The notes beneath the pieces were generated by a model. That model made no database searches, was not told the origin of the DNA, and was given only the letters and a program-made list of their open reading frames with translations. This document shows, piece by piece, positions 7,298-15,469 of a stretch of 51,566 bases of DNA; within the stretch, counting starts at the first letter, position 1, and each line of letters starts with the position of its first letter. The DNA is from an uncultured Clostridia bacterium (GTDB lineage: Bacteria > Bacillota > Clostridia > Oscillospirales > Acutalibacteraceae), in assembly GCA_947631705.1 (NCBI GenBank), contig CANRMJ010000007.1, positions 1-51,566 of the forward strand. The letters are read 5' to 3'. The position numbers and the translations under genes are program-made.

Positions 7298-8523
7298 AAG
7301 CACTCCAATGATTCTTTAATTTTTACAGCTATATCATATGCCAGATTGACCGGAACAGCGTTCCCGACCTGCTTATACTGCGAGCCTACACTACCACAGA
7401 ATTGCCAGTCATCAGGAAAACTTTGACAGCGGGCGTTTTCTCTAATTGTAAATGGTCGAGCCTCTAACGGGTGACAGCGGTCTGTTTGCTTTTGACTCGG
7501 AGATGTTAATACCGCAAGGGAAGGTTCATCAAGGCTTAATCGTCTTAATATACCTGTTCTTCCTCCCCCCATATACCAACAGCTTTTCATATATTCTTTT
7601 GCAACATCTTTTGGAATATCACGCCAATAGCCTCCCGGAGGAACCATCTCAAATATTTTGCGTTTATATTCAGAGTATGGCGTTCCTTCGCTTTTGGGAC
7701 AATCGAGCAATATATCTCGAAGTACAGGCTTATACTTATGGGGAACAGGAAATTCAAAAACCGCTTTATCTTTCAAATCATTGCGAATGCCGATTGTTAT
7801 AAGCCTTTCACGTTTCTGTGCTACACCATAATCCCAAGCATTCAACACCTTTTTTTGGATTGTATATCCTGTACTTTCAAATATTTCTGTAATTGTTTTG
7901 TATGTACGACCTTTATTGTGAGTTAGTAGACCTTTTACATTCTCAAATAAAAACATCTTAGGTTGTAATTGCTCTAAAAACTTTGCATAATGGTAAAAAA
8001 GCGTACCACGAGCATCTTCCAGACCTAAACGCTTCCCGGCATAAGAAAAACTTTGACATGGTGCGCCACCTGATAATAAATCAAGTTCACCTTTTGCAAT
8101 TCCAAAATATGCTTTTAAATCAAGACAAGAAATATTTGCTATATCGTCATTGATGATACGCCAATTTGGGCGATTACATTTCAAGGTGTCTGACGCATCT
8201 TTATCAAACTCAATCAAGCCTAAAGTTTCAAAACCCGCCTGTTCTATGCCCAGAGCCAATCCACCGGCACCAGCAAATAGCTCAATTGTTGTAAAGGTTT
8301 TATTGAGATTTTTTTCTTGATTGTCTTGAACTATTTCTATAATATCGCCTATGCCACAATGTAAAGCATTACAAATTTTTTCAATGCTTTCTAACGAAAT
8401 GGTCTCATTTTTTCCCATTCGAGCCATAACATTAAAGCTAATACCTGCCGCTTCTTTAAGATCGGTTTTATTCATGCTTTTATCAATAAGCAATTTCCAC
8501 AAATTATTATAGCAAACAGCCAT
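7294..8523 (-). CDS. DNA (cytosine-5)-methyltransferase with N-terminal HTH domain
   Basis: 409 residues. Residues about 5-65 form a Cro/C1-type HTH (KLLIDKSMNKTDLKEAAGIS, then SLESIEKICNALHCGIGDII). The rest is a C5 methylase with ordered motifs: ELFAGAGGLALG (I, SAM site), GGAPCQSFSYAGKR (IV, catalytic Cys about 156), ENVKG (VI), QKRERLITIG (VIII), a target-recognition region, and QVGNAVPVNLAYDIA (X). It protects host DNA from the coupled endonuclease. N-terminal HTH domains in enzymes such as M.SsoII repress their own promoter. Here a GATAT-T-ATATC palindrome covers the -10, which suggests the same. Start ATG 8521-8523 has GAGG 8 bases upstream. The pair lies inside a repeat-flanked block, suggesting horizontal origin. 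Confidence 0.92.
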   Translation of the reverse strand: MAVCYNNLWKLLIDKSMNKTDLKEAAGISFNVMARMGKNETISLESIEKICNALHCGIGDIIEIVQDNQEKNLNKTFTTIELFAGAGGLALGIEQAGFETLGLIEFDKDASDTLKCNRPNWRIINDDIANISCLDLKAYFGIAKGELDLLSGGAPCQSFSYAGKRLGLEDARGTLFYHYAKFLEQLQPKMFLFENVKGLLTHNKGRTYKTITEIFESTGYTIQKKVLNAWDYGVAQKRERLITIGIRNDLKDKAVFEFPVPHKYKPVLRDILLDCPKSEGTPYSEYKRKIFEMVPPGGYWRDIPKDVAKEYMKSCWYMGGGRTGILRRLSLDEPSLAVLTSPSQKQTDRCHPLEARPFTIRENARCQSFPDDWQFCGSVGSQYKQVGNAVPVNLAYDIAVKIKESLECL

Positions 8524-8572
8524 CAATCTGACCTCATATTACAGTAAGAGTAACACACAAAAATGGGTTGTC

Positions 8573-8604
8573 GATATAATATCATATTTTCACTAAAAAA
8601 TCAA
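8573..8604 (-). promoter_or_regulatory. Promoter of the methyltransferase with overlapping palindrome
   Basis: Minus strand: -35 TTGATT (8599-8604), 17-base spacer, -10 TATTAT (8576-8581). The 11-base palindrome GATAT-T-ATATC (8573-8583) covers the -10 and is a candidate operator for the HTH domain of the methyltransferase. Confidence 0.6.
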
Positions 8605-8660
8605 TATTTCTCACGAAATCGTTAGAAAAACTTTTTATGTTGGTTGTTCTTTGAGAGCAA

Positions 8661-8718
8661 CGGCAAAAGCCTTATTTACGGGCTTTAAAGTGTGCGTGAA
8701 ATCACTTTCGCTCCACTG
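8661..8718. repeat. Degenerate copy of the guaA 3' end and terminator
   Basis: Aligns with 19067-19126, the guaA terminator plus last codons, over about 60 positions. There are two single-base gaps and about 83 percent identity by hand count. It lies in the gap between the methyltransferase and the isomerase 3' end. It reads as an old attachment-site scar of a guaA-targeting island. Confidence 0.7.
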
Positions 8719-8756
8719 ATATTAAACATAATTCCGCATCGTGTCTGTGTATCTTT

Positions 8757-8812
8757 TGATTATTTCATTAAAATTTAAACGGTAATTCGTTGGGATAAGG
8801 AAGATTTGCAGG
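8757..8812. repeat. Direct repeat, copy 2 (isomerase 3' end in place)
   Basis: The intact copy: it contains the last codons and stop of the isomerase gene (PANLPYPNELPFKF) plus about 11 downstream bases. It is paired with 4415-4470. Confidence 0.85.
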
Positions 8813-10246
8813 CCGGTTATATGCAATATCCTTAACACCTAAATATCTGAATACTTCTGAAAGTATTTTGCCGTAATGACCGAACGCAACCGCGCCATGA
8901 TGAGGAAAACGCTTTGCAATAAGCACATTGCGATAAAATCTGCCCATTTCGGGTATGGCGAAAACACCGATACCGCCGAATGATTTTGTGCGAACGTCGA
9001 GCACTTCGCCCTGCGCAATATACGAACGCAATACACCCTCGCTGTCACACTGCAAACGGTAGAACGTAATATCACTTGGTGCAATATCGCCCTCCAGCGT
9101 ACCTCTTGAAATATCAGGCTCACTGCCTTCGGGTTCAAGAACTCTGTGCTGAATAAGTTGATATTTTATCGCTCTGCCGTCGCACATTTTACAGCTCGGT
9201 GTGTTGCCGCAATGGAAACCCATAAAAGTATCAGTCAACTTATAATCGGTTGACGGCTTAATGTATTTTTCGTACATATCCTTTGGAACAGAGTTGTTGA
9301 TGTCAAGAATTGTAACTGCGTCAAGACTTGCGCAAGCGCCTATGTATTCGCTCAATGCGCCGTAAATATCAACCTCGCAGGCAACAGGTATGCCCCTTGA
9401 AGCAAGCCGGGAATTAACATAGCAAGGCTCAAAGCCGAACTGACTCGGAAACGCGGGCCAGCACTTGTTTGCAAAAGCAACATATTTTCTGCTGCCCTTG
9501 TGTTCTTCAGCCCAATCAAGCAGTGTCAGCTCATACTGTGCCATTCTTTCGTTAAGGTCGGGGTAGAAGTTTCCGCCTCCCATTTCCTCCGCCATTTCTT
9601 TCATAACATCGGGGATTCTCGGATCTCCCTTATGCTCCTTATAGGATACAAGCAAATCCAGCTCGCTGTTTTCCTCAATTTCTACGCCTAATTCATAAAG
9701 CCCCTTTATGGGCGCGTTGCAGGCGAAGAAGTCCTGCGGTCTTGGACCGAATGTGATAATTTTAAGATTTTTAACGCCGATAACAGCTCTTGCAATCGGG
9801 ACAAAATTCTTTATCATATCCGCTATTTCATCTGCCGTGCCTACGGGATAATCGGGTATATATGCGTTAAGATGACGCATACCCAAATTGTATGAGCAGT
9901 TGAGCATACCGCAATAAGCGTCACCCCTGCCGTTTATCAAGTCATTTTCGCTTTCCTCGGCGGCGGCAACAAACATACAAGGTCCGTCAAAGCGCTTTGC
10001 AATAAGGGTTTCGGGTGTTTCGGGTCCGAAGTTGCCCAAAAATACAACAAGCGCGTTGCAGCCTGCTCTGTTAACGTCTTCAACCGCCTTTTGCATATCC
10101 GTTTCATTTTCGACTGTGACGGGACATTCATAAAGCTCTCCATCATACGCCTTTACAATAGCCTTGCGCCGTTTTTCGCTTAATTCAATAGGAAAACAGT
10201 CGCGTGATACGGCAACAATGCCAAGCTTAACGTTTGGGATATTCAT
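8768..10246 (-). CDS. L-fucose/L-arabinose isomerase family protein
   Basis: 492 residues, about the length of the FucI/AraA-like family of Mn-dependent aldose-ketose isomerases in the cytoplasm. Features fitting the family are an N-terminal Rossmann-like half (VKLGIVAVSRDCFP, VVFLGNFGPETPETL) and a C-terminal half with ACEVDIYGALSEYIG, FHCGNTPSCKMCDG and RFPHHGAVAFGHYG, where the acidic and His residues would hold the metal. It begins on the base after the xylulokinase stop, with AAGGAGG 8 bases before the ATG. Pairing with a xylulokinase suggests production of xylulose or a related ketopentose, perhaps replacing XylA. The true sugar cannot be fixed from sequence. Its 3' end is duplicated 4.3 kb away. 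Confidence 0.85.
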   Translation of the reverse strand: MNIPNVKLGIVAVSRDCFPIELSEKRRKAIVKAYDGELYECPVTVENETDMQKAVEDVNRAGCNALVVFLGNFGPETPETLIAKRFDGPCMFVAAAEESENDLINGRGDAYCGMLNCSYNLGMRHLNAYIPDYPVGTADEIADMIKNFVPIARAVIGVKNLKIITFGPRPQDFFACNAPIKGLYELGVEIEENSELDLLVSYKEHKGDPRIPDVMKEMAEEMGGGNFYPDLNERMAQYELTLLDWAEEHKGSRKYVAFANKCWPAFPSQFGFEPCYVNSRLASRGIPVACEVDIYGALSEYIGACASLDAVTILDINNSVPKDMYEKYIKPSTDYKLTDTFMGFHCGNTPSCKMCDGRAIKYQLIQHRVLEPEGSEPDISRGTLEGDIAPSDITFYRLQCDSEGVLRSYIAQGEVLDVRTKSFGGIGVFAIPEMGRFYRNVLIAKRFPHHGAVAFGHYGKILSEVFRYLGVKDIAYNRPANLPYPNELPFKF

Positions 10247-11677
10247 TTATTTTTCCTCCTTATAAAAATCCTTTAATGCAGGATATAGCTTTTTGAAATT
10301 CTTGTATTTGCTCTTGTAAATTTCCGCTAACCGAGTATCGGGTTTAACTGTATATAAAATATCGTTTTTTACCTGCGGATTCAATCCGGTTGCCCGCGCC
10401 GCAAGAATCGCTCCGCCGAGCGCGGGTCCTTCATTTTTGATAACGCTTATTTCCATTGCGAGAATGTTTGAAAGAATTTCCATCCACAGCCTGCTTTTTG
10501 TGCCGCCGCCGCAAACGGTGGCTTTTTTAATCCCGTTCGGTATAAGCTCCACGCAATCCTTAATCGCAAATGACACGCCCTCAAAAAGCGCAGTCTGCAA
10601 ATCCGCTCTCTCAGTATCGTGTGACAGACCGATAAAAGCACCACGAATATCTGCATCATTATGCGGACATCTCTCACCCGAAAGATAGGGCATAAAATAA
10701 ATCTGTTTGCTTGCCGTATCGGTATTTAACTCGGCGGTATTCTTATTGTAATCATCTGTATCAAAAATAGTTTCTACAAGCCATTTGTTTGCGCTTGCGG
10801 CAGAAAGCATACAGCCCATTAAATGATATTTTCCGTTTGCGTGGCAGAAGGAATGGAGCGCCGGATTAATCGTTTTCACATAATTTTCAGTCGGCACAAA
10901 AACAGTTCCGCTTGTGCCGAGCGAAATATTACATTGACCGTCATAAACGGTGTTCGTTCCGATTGCCGCGGCGGCATTATCTCCCGCGCCGGCGCAAACC
11001 GTGATATTGTTACCAAAGCTGAGTTCTGCTTTTACCTTGCCGATTACCTCATAGCTTTCATAAACGGTTGGCAGCATATCCTTTGATATCTCGCAAAGCT
11101 CAAGCATTTCATCTGACCAGCAGCGATTTTCCACATCAAACAGCAACGTTCCCGAAGCGTCGCTGACATCTGTTGCAAAAACACCTGTGAGCATAAAATT
11201 TATGTAATCCTTCGGCAGGCATATTTTGGCGCATTTCGCAAAATTTTCGGGTTCGTTTTCTTTTACCCAAAGAATTTTAGTAGCGGTAAAGCCGGCAAAT
11301 GCTATATTGCCCGTTAATTTTTGCAGGTTTTCTTTGCCGATTTCGTTGTTGAGATAATCGGTCTCCTTACTTGTCCTCGTATCGTTCCAAAGAATAGCGG
11401 GACGAATAACATTATCGTTTTTATCAAGCATAACAAGTCCGTGCATTTGACCGCCGACGCCGATACCCGAAATGTTATTGCCCACGTTATCCGAAGTTAA
11501 CTCGCTGAGTCCCTCTTTAACGGCGTTCCACCAATCGGCGGGATTTTGCTCGCTTTTGCCGTCCGCGGAAAAATCAAGCGGATATGCTTTTGAAACCTGC
11601 TTTTTAATATTCATTTTTTCATCGGTCAGTATCATTTTTACAGACGATGTACCCAAATCAATTCCTATGAAGTTCAT
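10247..11677 (-). CDS. xylB: Xylulokinase (FGGY family)
   Basis: 476 residues, typical for XylB, which phosphorylates D-xylulose to xylulose 5-phosphate for the pentose phosphate or phosphoketolase routes. Seen motifs are GIDLGTSSVKMILTD (phosphate-1 loop), GVGGQMHGLV and ILWNDTRT (sugar contacts), GAGDNAAAAIGTNTV (catalytic Asp region), NISLGTSGTVF, and a C-terminal ATCGGGTKSRLWMEIL adenosine loop. It is the middle gene of a GH43-xylB-isomerase operon: 29 bases after the GH43 stop, with its own stop abutting the isomerase ATG. That context links released arabinose/xylose to the pentose phosphate pathway. The ribosome site (AAAGGAC) is weak and about 12 bases off. Confidence 0.92.
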   Translation of the reverse strand: MNFIGIDLGTSSVKMILTDEKMNIKKQVSKAYPLDFSADGKSEQNPADWWNAVKEGLSELTSDNVGNNISGIGVGGQMHGLVMLDKNDNVIRPAILWNDTRTSKETDYLNNEIGKENLQKLTGNIAFAGFTATKILWVKENEPENFAKCAKICLPKDYINFMLTGVFATDVSDASGTLLFDVENRCWSDEMLELCEISKDMLPTVYESYEVIGKVKAELSFGNNITVCAGAGDNAAAAIGTNTVYDGQCNISLGTSGTVFVPTENYVKTINPALHSFCHANGKYHLMGCMLSAASANKWLVETIFDTDDYNKNTAELNTDTASKQIYFMPYLSGERCPHNDADIRGAFIGLSHDTERADLQTALFEGVSFAIKDCVELIPNGIKKATVCGGGTKSRLWMEILSNILAMEISVIKNEGPALGGAILAARATGLNPQVKNDILYTVKPDTRLAEIYKSKYKNFKKLYPALKDFYKEEK

Positions 11678-11706
11678 TCAATCACTTTGTCCTTTGATTT
11701 TAATGA

Positions 11707-12588
11707 TTATTTAAATTTTCTTATTAATCTGTTATATTCTTCATCGGTTATATGGAGCATTGAGCCGTGGCGCGGGAGCAGATGATTAAGAGAAAAATCA
11801 TTAACCTTTTTAAAGTGAATCATATCGGTTGTTTCCTGCATAAAATATCCGCCTGCTTTGAATTGGTCTGCAATCATAACATACTTATCTGTGCCGAGAA
11901 TTCGGTAAATACAGTTTCCCTCAAGTGCGGTATCGGCAACGGATACTTTATTATCATCAGGCTCAAAGTACGGTCCGTCAGGTTTGCCCGCAACAGCGTA
12001 GCAGATTCCTTCTTTTTCTCCGTCAGCTTGATAAAGGTAGTATTTTCCGTTTACCTCAACAATATCGGCATCAACGGCACACAGATTGCTTTTTGGTTTA
12101 AACAGTATTTCAGGGTCGGTGGTTAATGCGGAGAAATCCTTTGTGTAAGCATACCATGTGATTGTATCAAGATCATCATCGGTGTTGTGATGAGTCCAAT
12201 AAATCATATATTCTTTTTTAAATTTATCATATATGATTTGAGGCGCCCAAACTCTGTCAGCTGATTTTGTTTTTTCAAATTGTGAAAAGTCAATAATTCT
12301 TTCATTTGTCCAATTTACAAGGTCAATGCTGTCCCAAATCACCATGGAGTTGTTGCTGTTCCAGCCGTCATAACATTTCATATCGGTTGCAATAATGTGA
12401 AATAAATTATCTTCATCTCTGAAAACAAACGGATCACGGCAGCATTTTTTGCCGAGTGTCTGTGTGATAATTTTTTTATTGTTGTTAAGTGCGTCAAAAT
12501 GGTATCCGTCCTTTGATACCGCAAAATGAACGCTCTCATTTTCAGGCTCATTGCCTGTAAAATAGCAAAACAAATATTTTGTAAACAT
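11707..12588 (-). CDS. Glycoside hydrolase family 43-type protein
   Basis: About 293 residues, a single five-bladed beta-propeller with no signal peptide, so probably cytoplasmic. GH43 enzymes cut arabinose- or xylose-containing glycans using three acidic residues. Candidates are within CRDPFVFRDEDN, VDADIVEVNGKYYL and TALEGNCIYR. The final PRHGSMLHI loop recalls GH43 and related propellers. The start at ATG 12588 is preferred because GAGAGG lies 6 bases upstream; the 12603 start lacks a site. It is the first gene of the operon with xylulokinase and isomerase, fitting release of pentoses from imported oligosaccharides. Exact linkage and subfamily are uncertain, and a related propeller family (GH117 or GH62) is possible. 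Confidence 0.75.
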   Translation of the reverse strand: MFTKYLFCYFTGNEPENESVHFAVSKDGYHFDALNNNKKIITQTLGKKCCRDPFVFRDEDNLFHIIATDMKCYDGWNSNNSMVIWDSIDLVNWTNERIIDFSQFEKTKSADRVWAPQIIYDKFKKEYMIYWTHHNTDDDLDTITWYAYTKDFSALTTDPEILFKPKSNLCAVDADIVEVNGKYYLYQADGEKEGICYAVAGKPDGPYFEPDDNKVSVADTALEGNCIYRILGTDKYVMIADQFKAGGYFMQETTDMIHFKKVNDFSLNHLLPRHGSMLHITDEEYNRLIRKFK

Positions 12589-12703
12589 AAATATCCTCTC
12601 CATATACTAAAAGAATAATTTATTTTCAAATCAATTCAAATAAATCCCGTTTCAATCCCGATTCACCCTTATTATTTCGTCCGTGTTTATAGACCCCTTT
12701 GAT

Positions 12704-13480
12704 TCACGAAGGTTTCCTCGCTAATTCCAAATCCATTGTGTAATATACCGTCATAACGCCGCCGTGGCGTTTGATGGCAGCAGAAATTCCCTCAAACAGC
12801 TTATTTCTGCGGTAGGATTCCATTTTCATGTGGTCAGGGTAGGTCCGCAACAGCGCCGTATATTCCTCCGCCGTAAAGTCCTTTGTCGTGTGATAAAGCG
12901 AATACTTACTATCTATAAAACCGTATGCAAGCGCTTTTTCAGCTAACCTTTGCGCATCTGCATTGCCAAACGCATCGGGCGGATCCTCTGTGTGCATATA
13001 TCGGCGATAAAGCGCCTGAATTTCCTCCGTCAACGCTTTGCGCCCCCGATCCGGCTCGGCATGATAGGCAAAACGGGCAAAAGCTCCGCTGGGCTTTAAC
13101 ATATGAAAAACTCTGGTGTATCCGTACTCCTCGGGAATCCAATGAAATGCCGTCGCGGCGAAAATTAGGTCAAAAAAATCGTCAGCGCAGACAAAGTCCT
13201 GTACGGTCTGATTTAATAGAGTGAAGTTTTCATAAGCCTGAAACCGTTCCCGTGCCAAATCAGCAAGCTGAGCTCCGGGCTCGATTCCGATAAAACGGCA
13301 CTGCGTATCCAATATCGGCTGCGACGCCTTTCCCGTGCCTACCCCGATCTCAAGCACGTGGCTGCCGCGATGGATCGGCGCATAGCTCAGAATTTCTTCA
13401 TAGATTTTCTTGCAGTAAGCGGGGCGGCTTTTCTCGTAATCCGAAGCGGCTCTGTCAAAGGTTTGTTCAAATGCCGTCAT
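12704..13480 (-). CDS. Class I SAM-dependent methyltransferase
   Basis: 258 residues. The SAM-binding motif I is HVLEIGVGTGKASQPIL. Motif II is FIGIEPGAQLADLA, with the acidic residue that contacts the ribose. A later DLIFAATAFHWIPEE block matches the Methyltransf_11/25 group whose members often carry AxxFHW. Residues 1-15 (TFDRAASDYEKSRPAY) are the typical start for this small-molecule methylase family. There is no partner gene, and the substrate is unknown. Upstream a TTGCGT/TATAAT promoter is possible around 13,630-13,660. A stretch of coding-like remnant (ending in ERT then stop) overlaps the ATG. Confidence 0.85.
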   Translation of the reverse strand: MTAFEQTFDRAASDYEKSRPAYCKKIYEEILSYAPIHRGSHVLEIGVGTGKASQPILDTQCRFIGIEPGAQLADLARERFQAYENFTLLNQTVQDFVCADDFFDLIFAATAFHWIPEEYGYTRVFHMLKPSGAFARFAYHAEPDRGRKALTEEIQALYRRYMHTEDPPDAFGNADAQRLAEKALAYGFIDSKYSLYHTTKDFTAEEYTALLRTYPDHMKMESYRRNKLFEGISAAIKRHGGVMTVYYTMDLELARKPS

Positions 13481-13689
13481 GTCCGTTCGTTGCCTTTCTG
13501 TTCTTCGTACTTTTCATATCGGTATTGTTCCACCGCTTTGTCGCCAACAGTGTAATCGCCTTTTCTCTCGCGGCTTTATAGTCCGTAAGATAACCCCTTT
13601 TAGCTTTCTATACCAGATTATATCTTATCGGGCGTTGACAACGCAAGCAAAAAACAATAAAATTATAGACAAAAGTTAAGGCGATAAAA

Positions 13690-13800
13690 ATGTATTTTTA
13701 TGATCAGGAACGCTCTGACGAAAGAAATTATTTGTACTGCCGATTTGATACAGATTTAAATTTTTCGCTTTACATTCACAAAAACTTTGAATTTGCCACC
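13690..13800 (+). pseudogene. N-terminal fragment of an AraC-family regulator
   Basis: The frame opens with an ATG (AAGG about 6 bases upstream) and about 37 residues that read like the start of a cupin-type AraC sensor: YDQERSDERNYLYCRFDTD, then LNFSLYIHKNFEF. The pattern D-L-N-F-x-x-x-x-H-x-x-F-E is common there. After this the sequence loses similarity and a terminator follows at 13849. The rest of the gene, including the DNA-binding domain, is gone. It may once have controlled the neighbouring pentose operon, which is inference. Confidence 0.45.
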
Positions 13801-13848
13801 GCCTTTTGCCAAACTACGCGAATCAGCATAAAGAAACTGAAAAACGCA

Positions 13849-13887
13849 AAAAGGCATTACCGACCGCAAAAGTCAGTAATGCCTTTT
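13849..13887 (+). terminator. Hairpin terminator
   Basis: 12-bp perfect stem AAAAGGCATTAC (13849-13860) with GTAATGCCTTTT (13876-13887) and a 15-base loop. The 3' arm ends in four T. A-tract symmetry means it could work on both strands. It follows the AraC fragment and precedes the RelE remnant stop. Confidence 0.6.
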
Positions 13888-13945
13888 AGATTTATTCAGA
13901 TTATTATACTTGCAAGCCGCGAGAAACACACAATTAACACTATTT

Positions 13946-14209
13946 TTAATCATAAATATCGCGTCTATGACCGATATTAATAATGAGAATTGTGATTTTT
14001 TCATCTTGAATATCAGCGAGCAATCTATAATCGCCGACACGATACCGCCATTGCCCTGACCTGTTTGCAGTCAACCCTTTACCGAATTGTCTGGGATCGG
14101 TACATCCCTGAAGATTTTTTTCAATCCAACCAATAATTAATGATGAAATATGTTTATTTACGGTAACAATGAATTTGATATCGGCTTTTTTACCGTATGC
14201 GAATTGAAG
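13946..14209 (-). pseudogene. RelE/ParE-type toxin remnant (start lost)
   Basis: The last 60 or so residues are a clear RelE-type toxin: SSLIIGWIEKNLQG, then FGKGLTANRSGQWRYRVGDY, then RLLADIQDEKITIL and IGHRRDIYD. In the family the conserved R-x-G-x-Y-R and final H-R-x-x-I-Y residues bind and cut ribosome-bound mRNA. Upstream the frame turns atypical (GKKADIKFIVTVNK) and ends at a stop, with no ATG, GTG or TTG in frame. No RelB-type antitoxin is visible next to it. It is a decayed toxin-antitoxin locus. Confidence 0.7.
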
Positions 14210-14218
14210 TTAAATAAG

Positions 14219-14247
14219 TTGAGAAACTATTGGCGTTATGTTAATAT
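14219..14247 (+). promoter_or_regulatory. Promoter of the alpha/beta hydrolase gene
   Basis: -35 TTGAGA (14219-14224), 17-base spacer, -10 TAATAT (14242-14247). It is 22 bases upstream of the hydrolase ATG, so the leader is short and contains the GGGAGG site. Confidence 0.55.
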
Positions 14248-14269
14248 AAGAGCAACGGGAGGCGATTGA

Positions 14270-15244
14270 ATGAAATCTGTTTATAGATATGATTTTGCCC
14301 AGAAAATACATATTGCCAATAATAATTACTATTTGCGGTTTCGTTCGCAGAATCTTTCTAACCCTGTTGTTTTGTTTCTGCACGGCGGATGCGGTGCCGC
14401 TGACAGACCTTTTATTATGGAATGGAACTCGGCTTTAGCAGAATATTGCACAATGGTTTGTTGGGATCAGCGAGGTGCAGGGCTTGCATATAACCGAAAA
14501 GCAGCTAAAAAAGAAATTCTTACCAAAGAACTATATCTTAATGACCTTCATCGTATAGTTGAATATTTGAAAAAGAGATTTAGTAAAGAAAAAATTATTA
14601 TTGTAGGTCACTCTTTCGGTTCACAGTTAGGCGTATGGTATGCTCAAATTCACTCTGAAAATATTCTGACTTATGTTGGTATAGGACAAGTTATTGATGC
14701 AGCGAGCAATGAAACGATTTCATGGAATTTCTGTATTGAAGAAGCTGAAAAAAGGAATGATGAAAAGGCATTAAAGGTTTTGAAAAAAATCGGACCTCCT
14801 GTCAATGGATTTTATAAGGATGATAAGCTATTATTACAAAGAAATTATTTAAACAAATTCGGCGGTATTCTGTATGGAAAATACGGAAATTCCGTTATAA
14901 ACACCTTGCCCAAAATTCCCTGTATGTTCAAAGAATATTCTTTATTCACGATGCTCAATTATATAAACGCAAATGAATACTGTCTTTCGCAACCGATCGG
15001 TCAGGAAAAGGTCGATTTTCTGAAAGAGGTAAAAAGCCTTGATATTCCTGTGATTTTAACGATGGGCAAGTATGATTACAATACCGTATCGAGCTTGGCA
15101 AAGAAATGGTTAGAGCAGTTGGATGCTCCTTATAAAAAATTCTATCTTTTTGAGAAATCGGGTCATACTCCCCAATGGGAAGAAAGCGAAAAGTGGAATG
15201 CATTGTTTGTGAATGAGATACTTCAATATGCAAAAGCTCTGTAA
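14270..15244 (+). CDS. Alpha/beta hydrolase, proline-iminopeptidase-like
   Basis: 324 residues with a full alpha/beta-hydrolase layout. The oxyanion motif is FLHGGCGAADRP, with the family-typical CWDQRGAG segment after it. The nucleophile elbow GHSFGSQLGVWYA carries the catalytic Ser. An acid is probable in TMGKYDYNT and the catalytic His in SGHTPQWEES. The HGG plus WDQRGxG pair is typical of the proline iminopeptidase/S33 group, so it may cut small peptides or esters. There is no signal peptide, so it is probably cytoplasmic. GGGAGG lies 7 bases before the ATG, behind its own promoter. It is the only intact plus-strand gene in the accessory half. Confidence 0.85.
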   Translation: MKSVYRYDFAQKIHIANNNYYLRFRSQNLSNPVVLFLHGGCGAADRPFIMEWNSALAEYCTMVCWDQRGAGLAYNRKAAKKEILTKELYLNDLHRIVEYLKKRFSKEKIIIVGHSFGSQLGVWYAQIHSENILTYVGIGQVIDAASNETISWNFCIEEAEKRNDEKALKVLKKIGPPVNGFYKDDKLLLQRNYLNKFGGILYGKYGNSVINTLPKIPCMFKEYSLFTMLNYINANEYCLSQPIGQEKVDFLKEVKSLDIPVILTMGKYDYNTVSSLAKKWLEQLDAPYKKFYLFEKSGHTPQWEESEKWNALFVNEILQYAKAL

Positions 15245-15399
15245 GGTATTTTCTTTAATATCTAATAAAATATAATAAACTGAAAAAATATTAAGGCTTT
15301 AGAAGTGATAAACTGAGTGCACAGTCTACCCGATGAAGCGTATTCAACAGCGCTTTTTTCTTCCAACCTATTGCAAAAAAGATTTTCAAAAAAGCAAGA

Positions 15400-15436
15400 T
15401 GCCCGAAAACCCACATAAATACTGGGTTTTCGGGCA
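15400..15436. repeat. 14-bp perfect inverted repeat (terminator-like)
   Basis: Arms 15400-15413 (TGCCCGAAAACCCA) and 15423-15436 flank a 9-base loop. On the minus strand a T-rich stretch follows after about 4 bases. It lies 17 bases from the guaA-like attachment core, a usual place for an island-end terminator. Apart from this and the repeat at 15453, the gap 15245-15590 shows nothing recognisable. Confidence 0.55.
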
Positions 15437-15452
15437 CTTCATAGCCAAGAGG

Positions 15453-15469
15453 AATCATTCCCACTCCAC
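15453..15469. repeat. 17-bp attachment-like repeat (guaA 3' end core)
   Basis: AATCATTCCCACTCCAC is identical to 19108-19124, where it is the end of guaA (on the minus strand the last codons of V-E-W-E, the stop and two more bases). Same orientation, 3,655 bases apart. It is a candidate attR of an island integrated into guaA. Confidence 0.75.
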
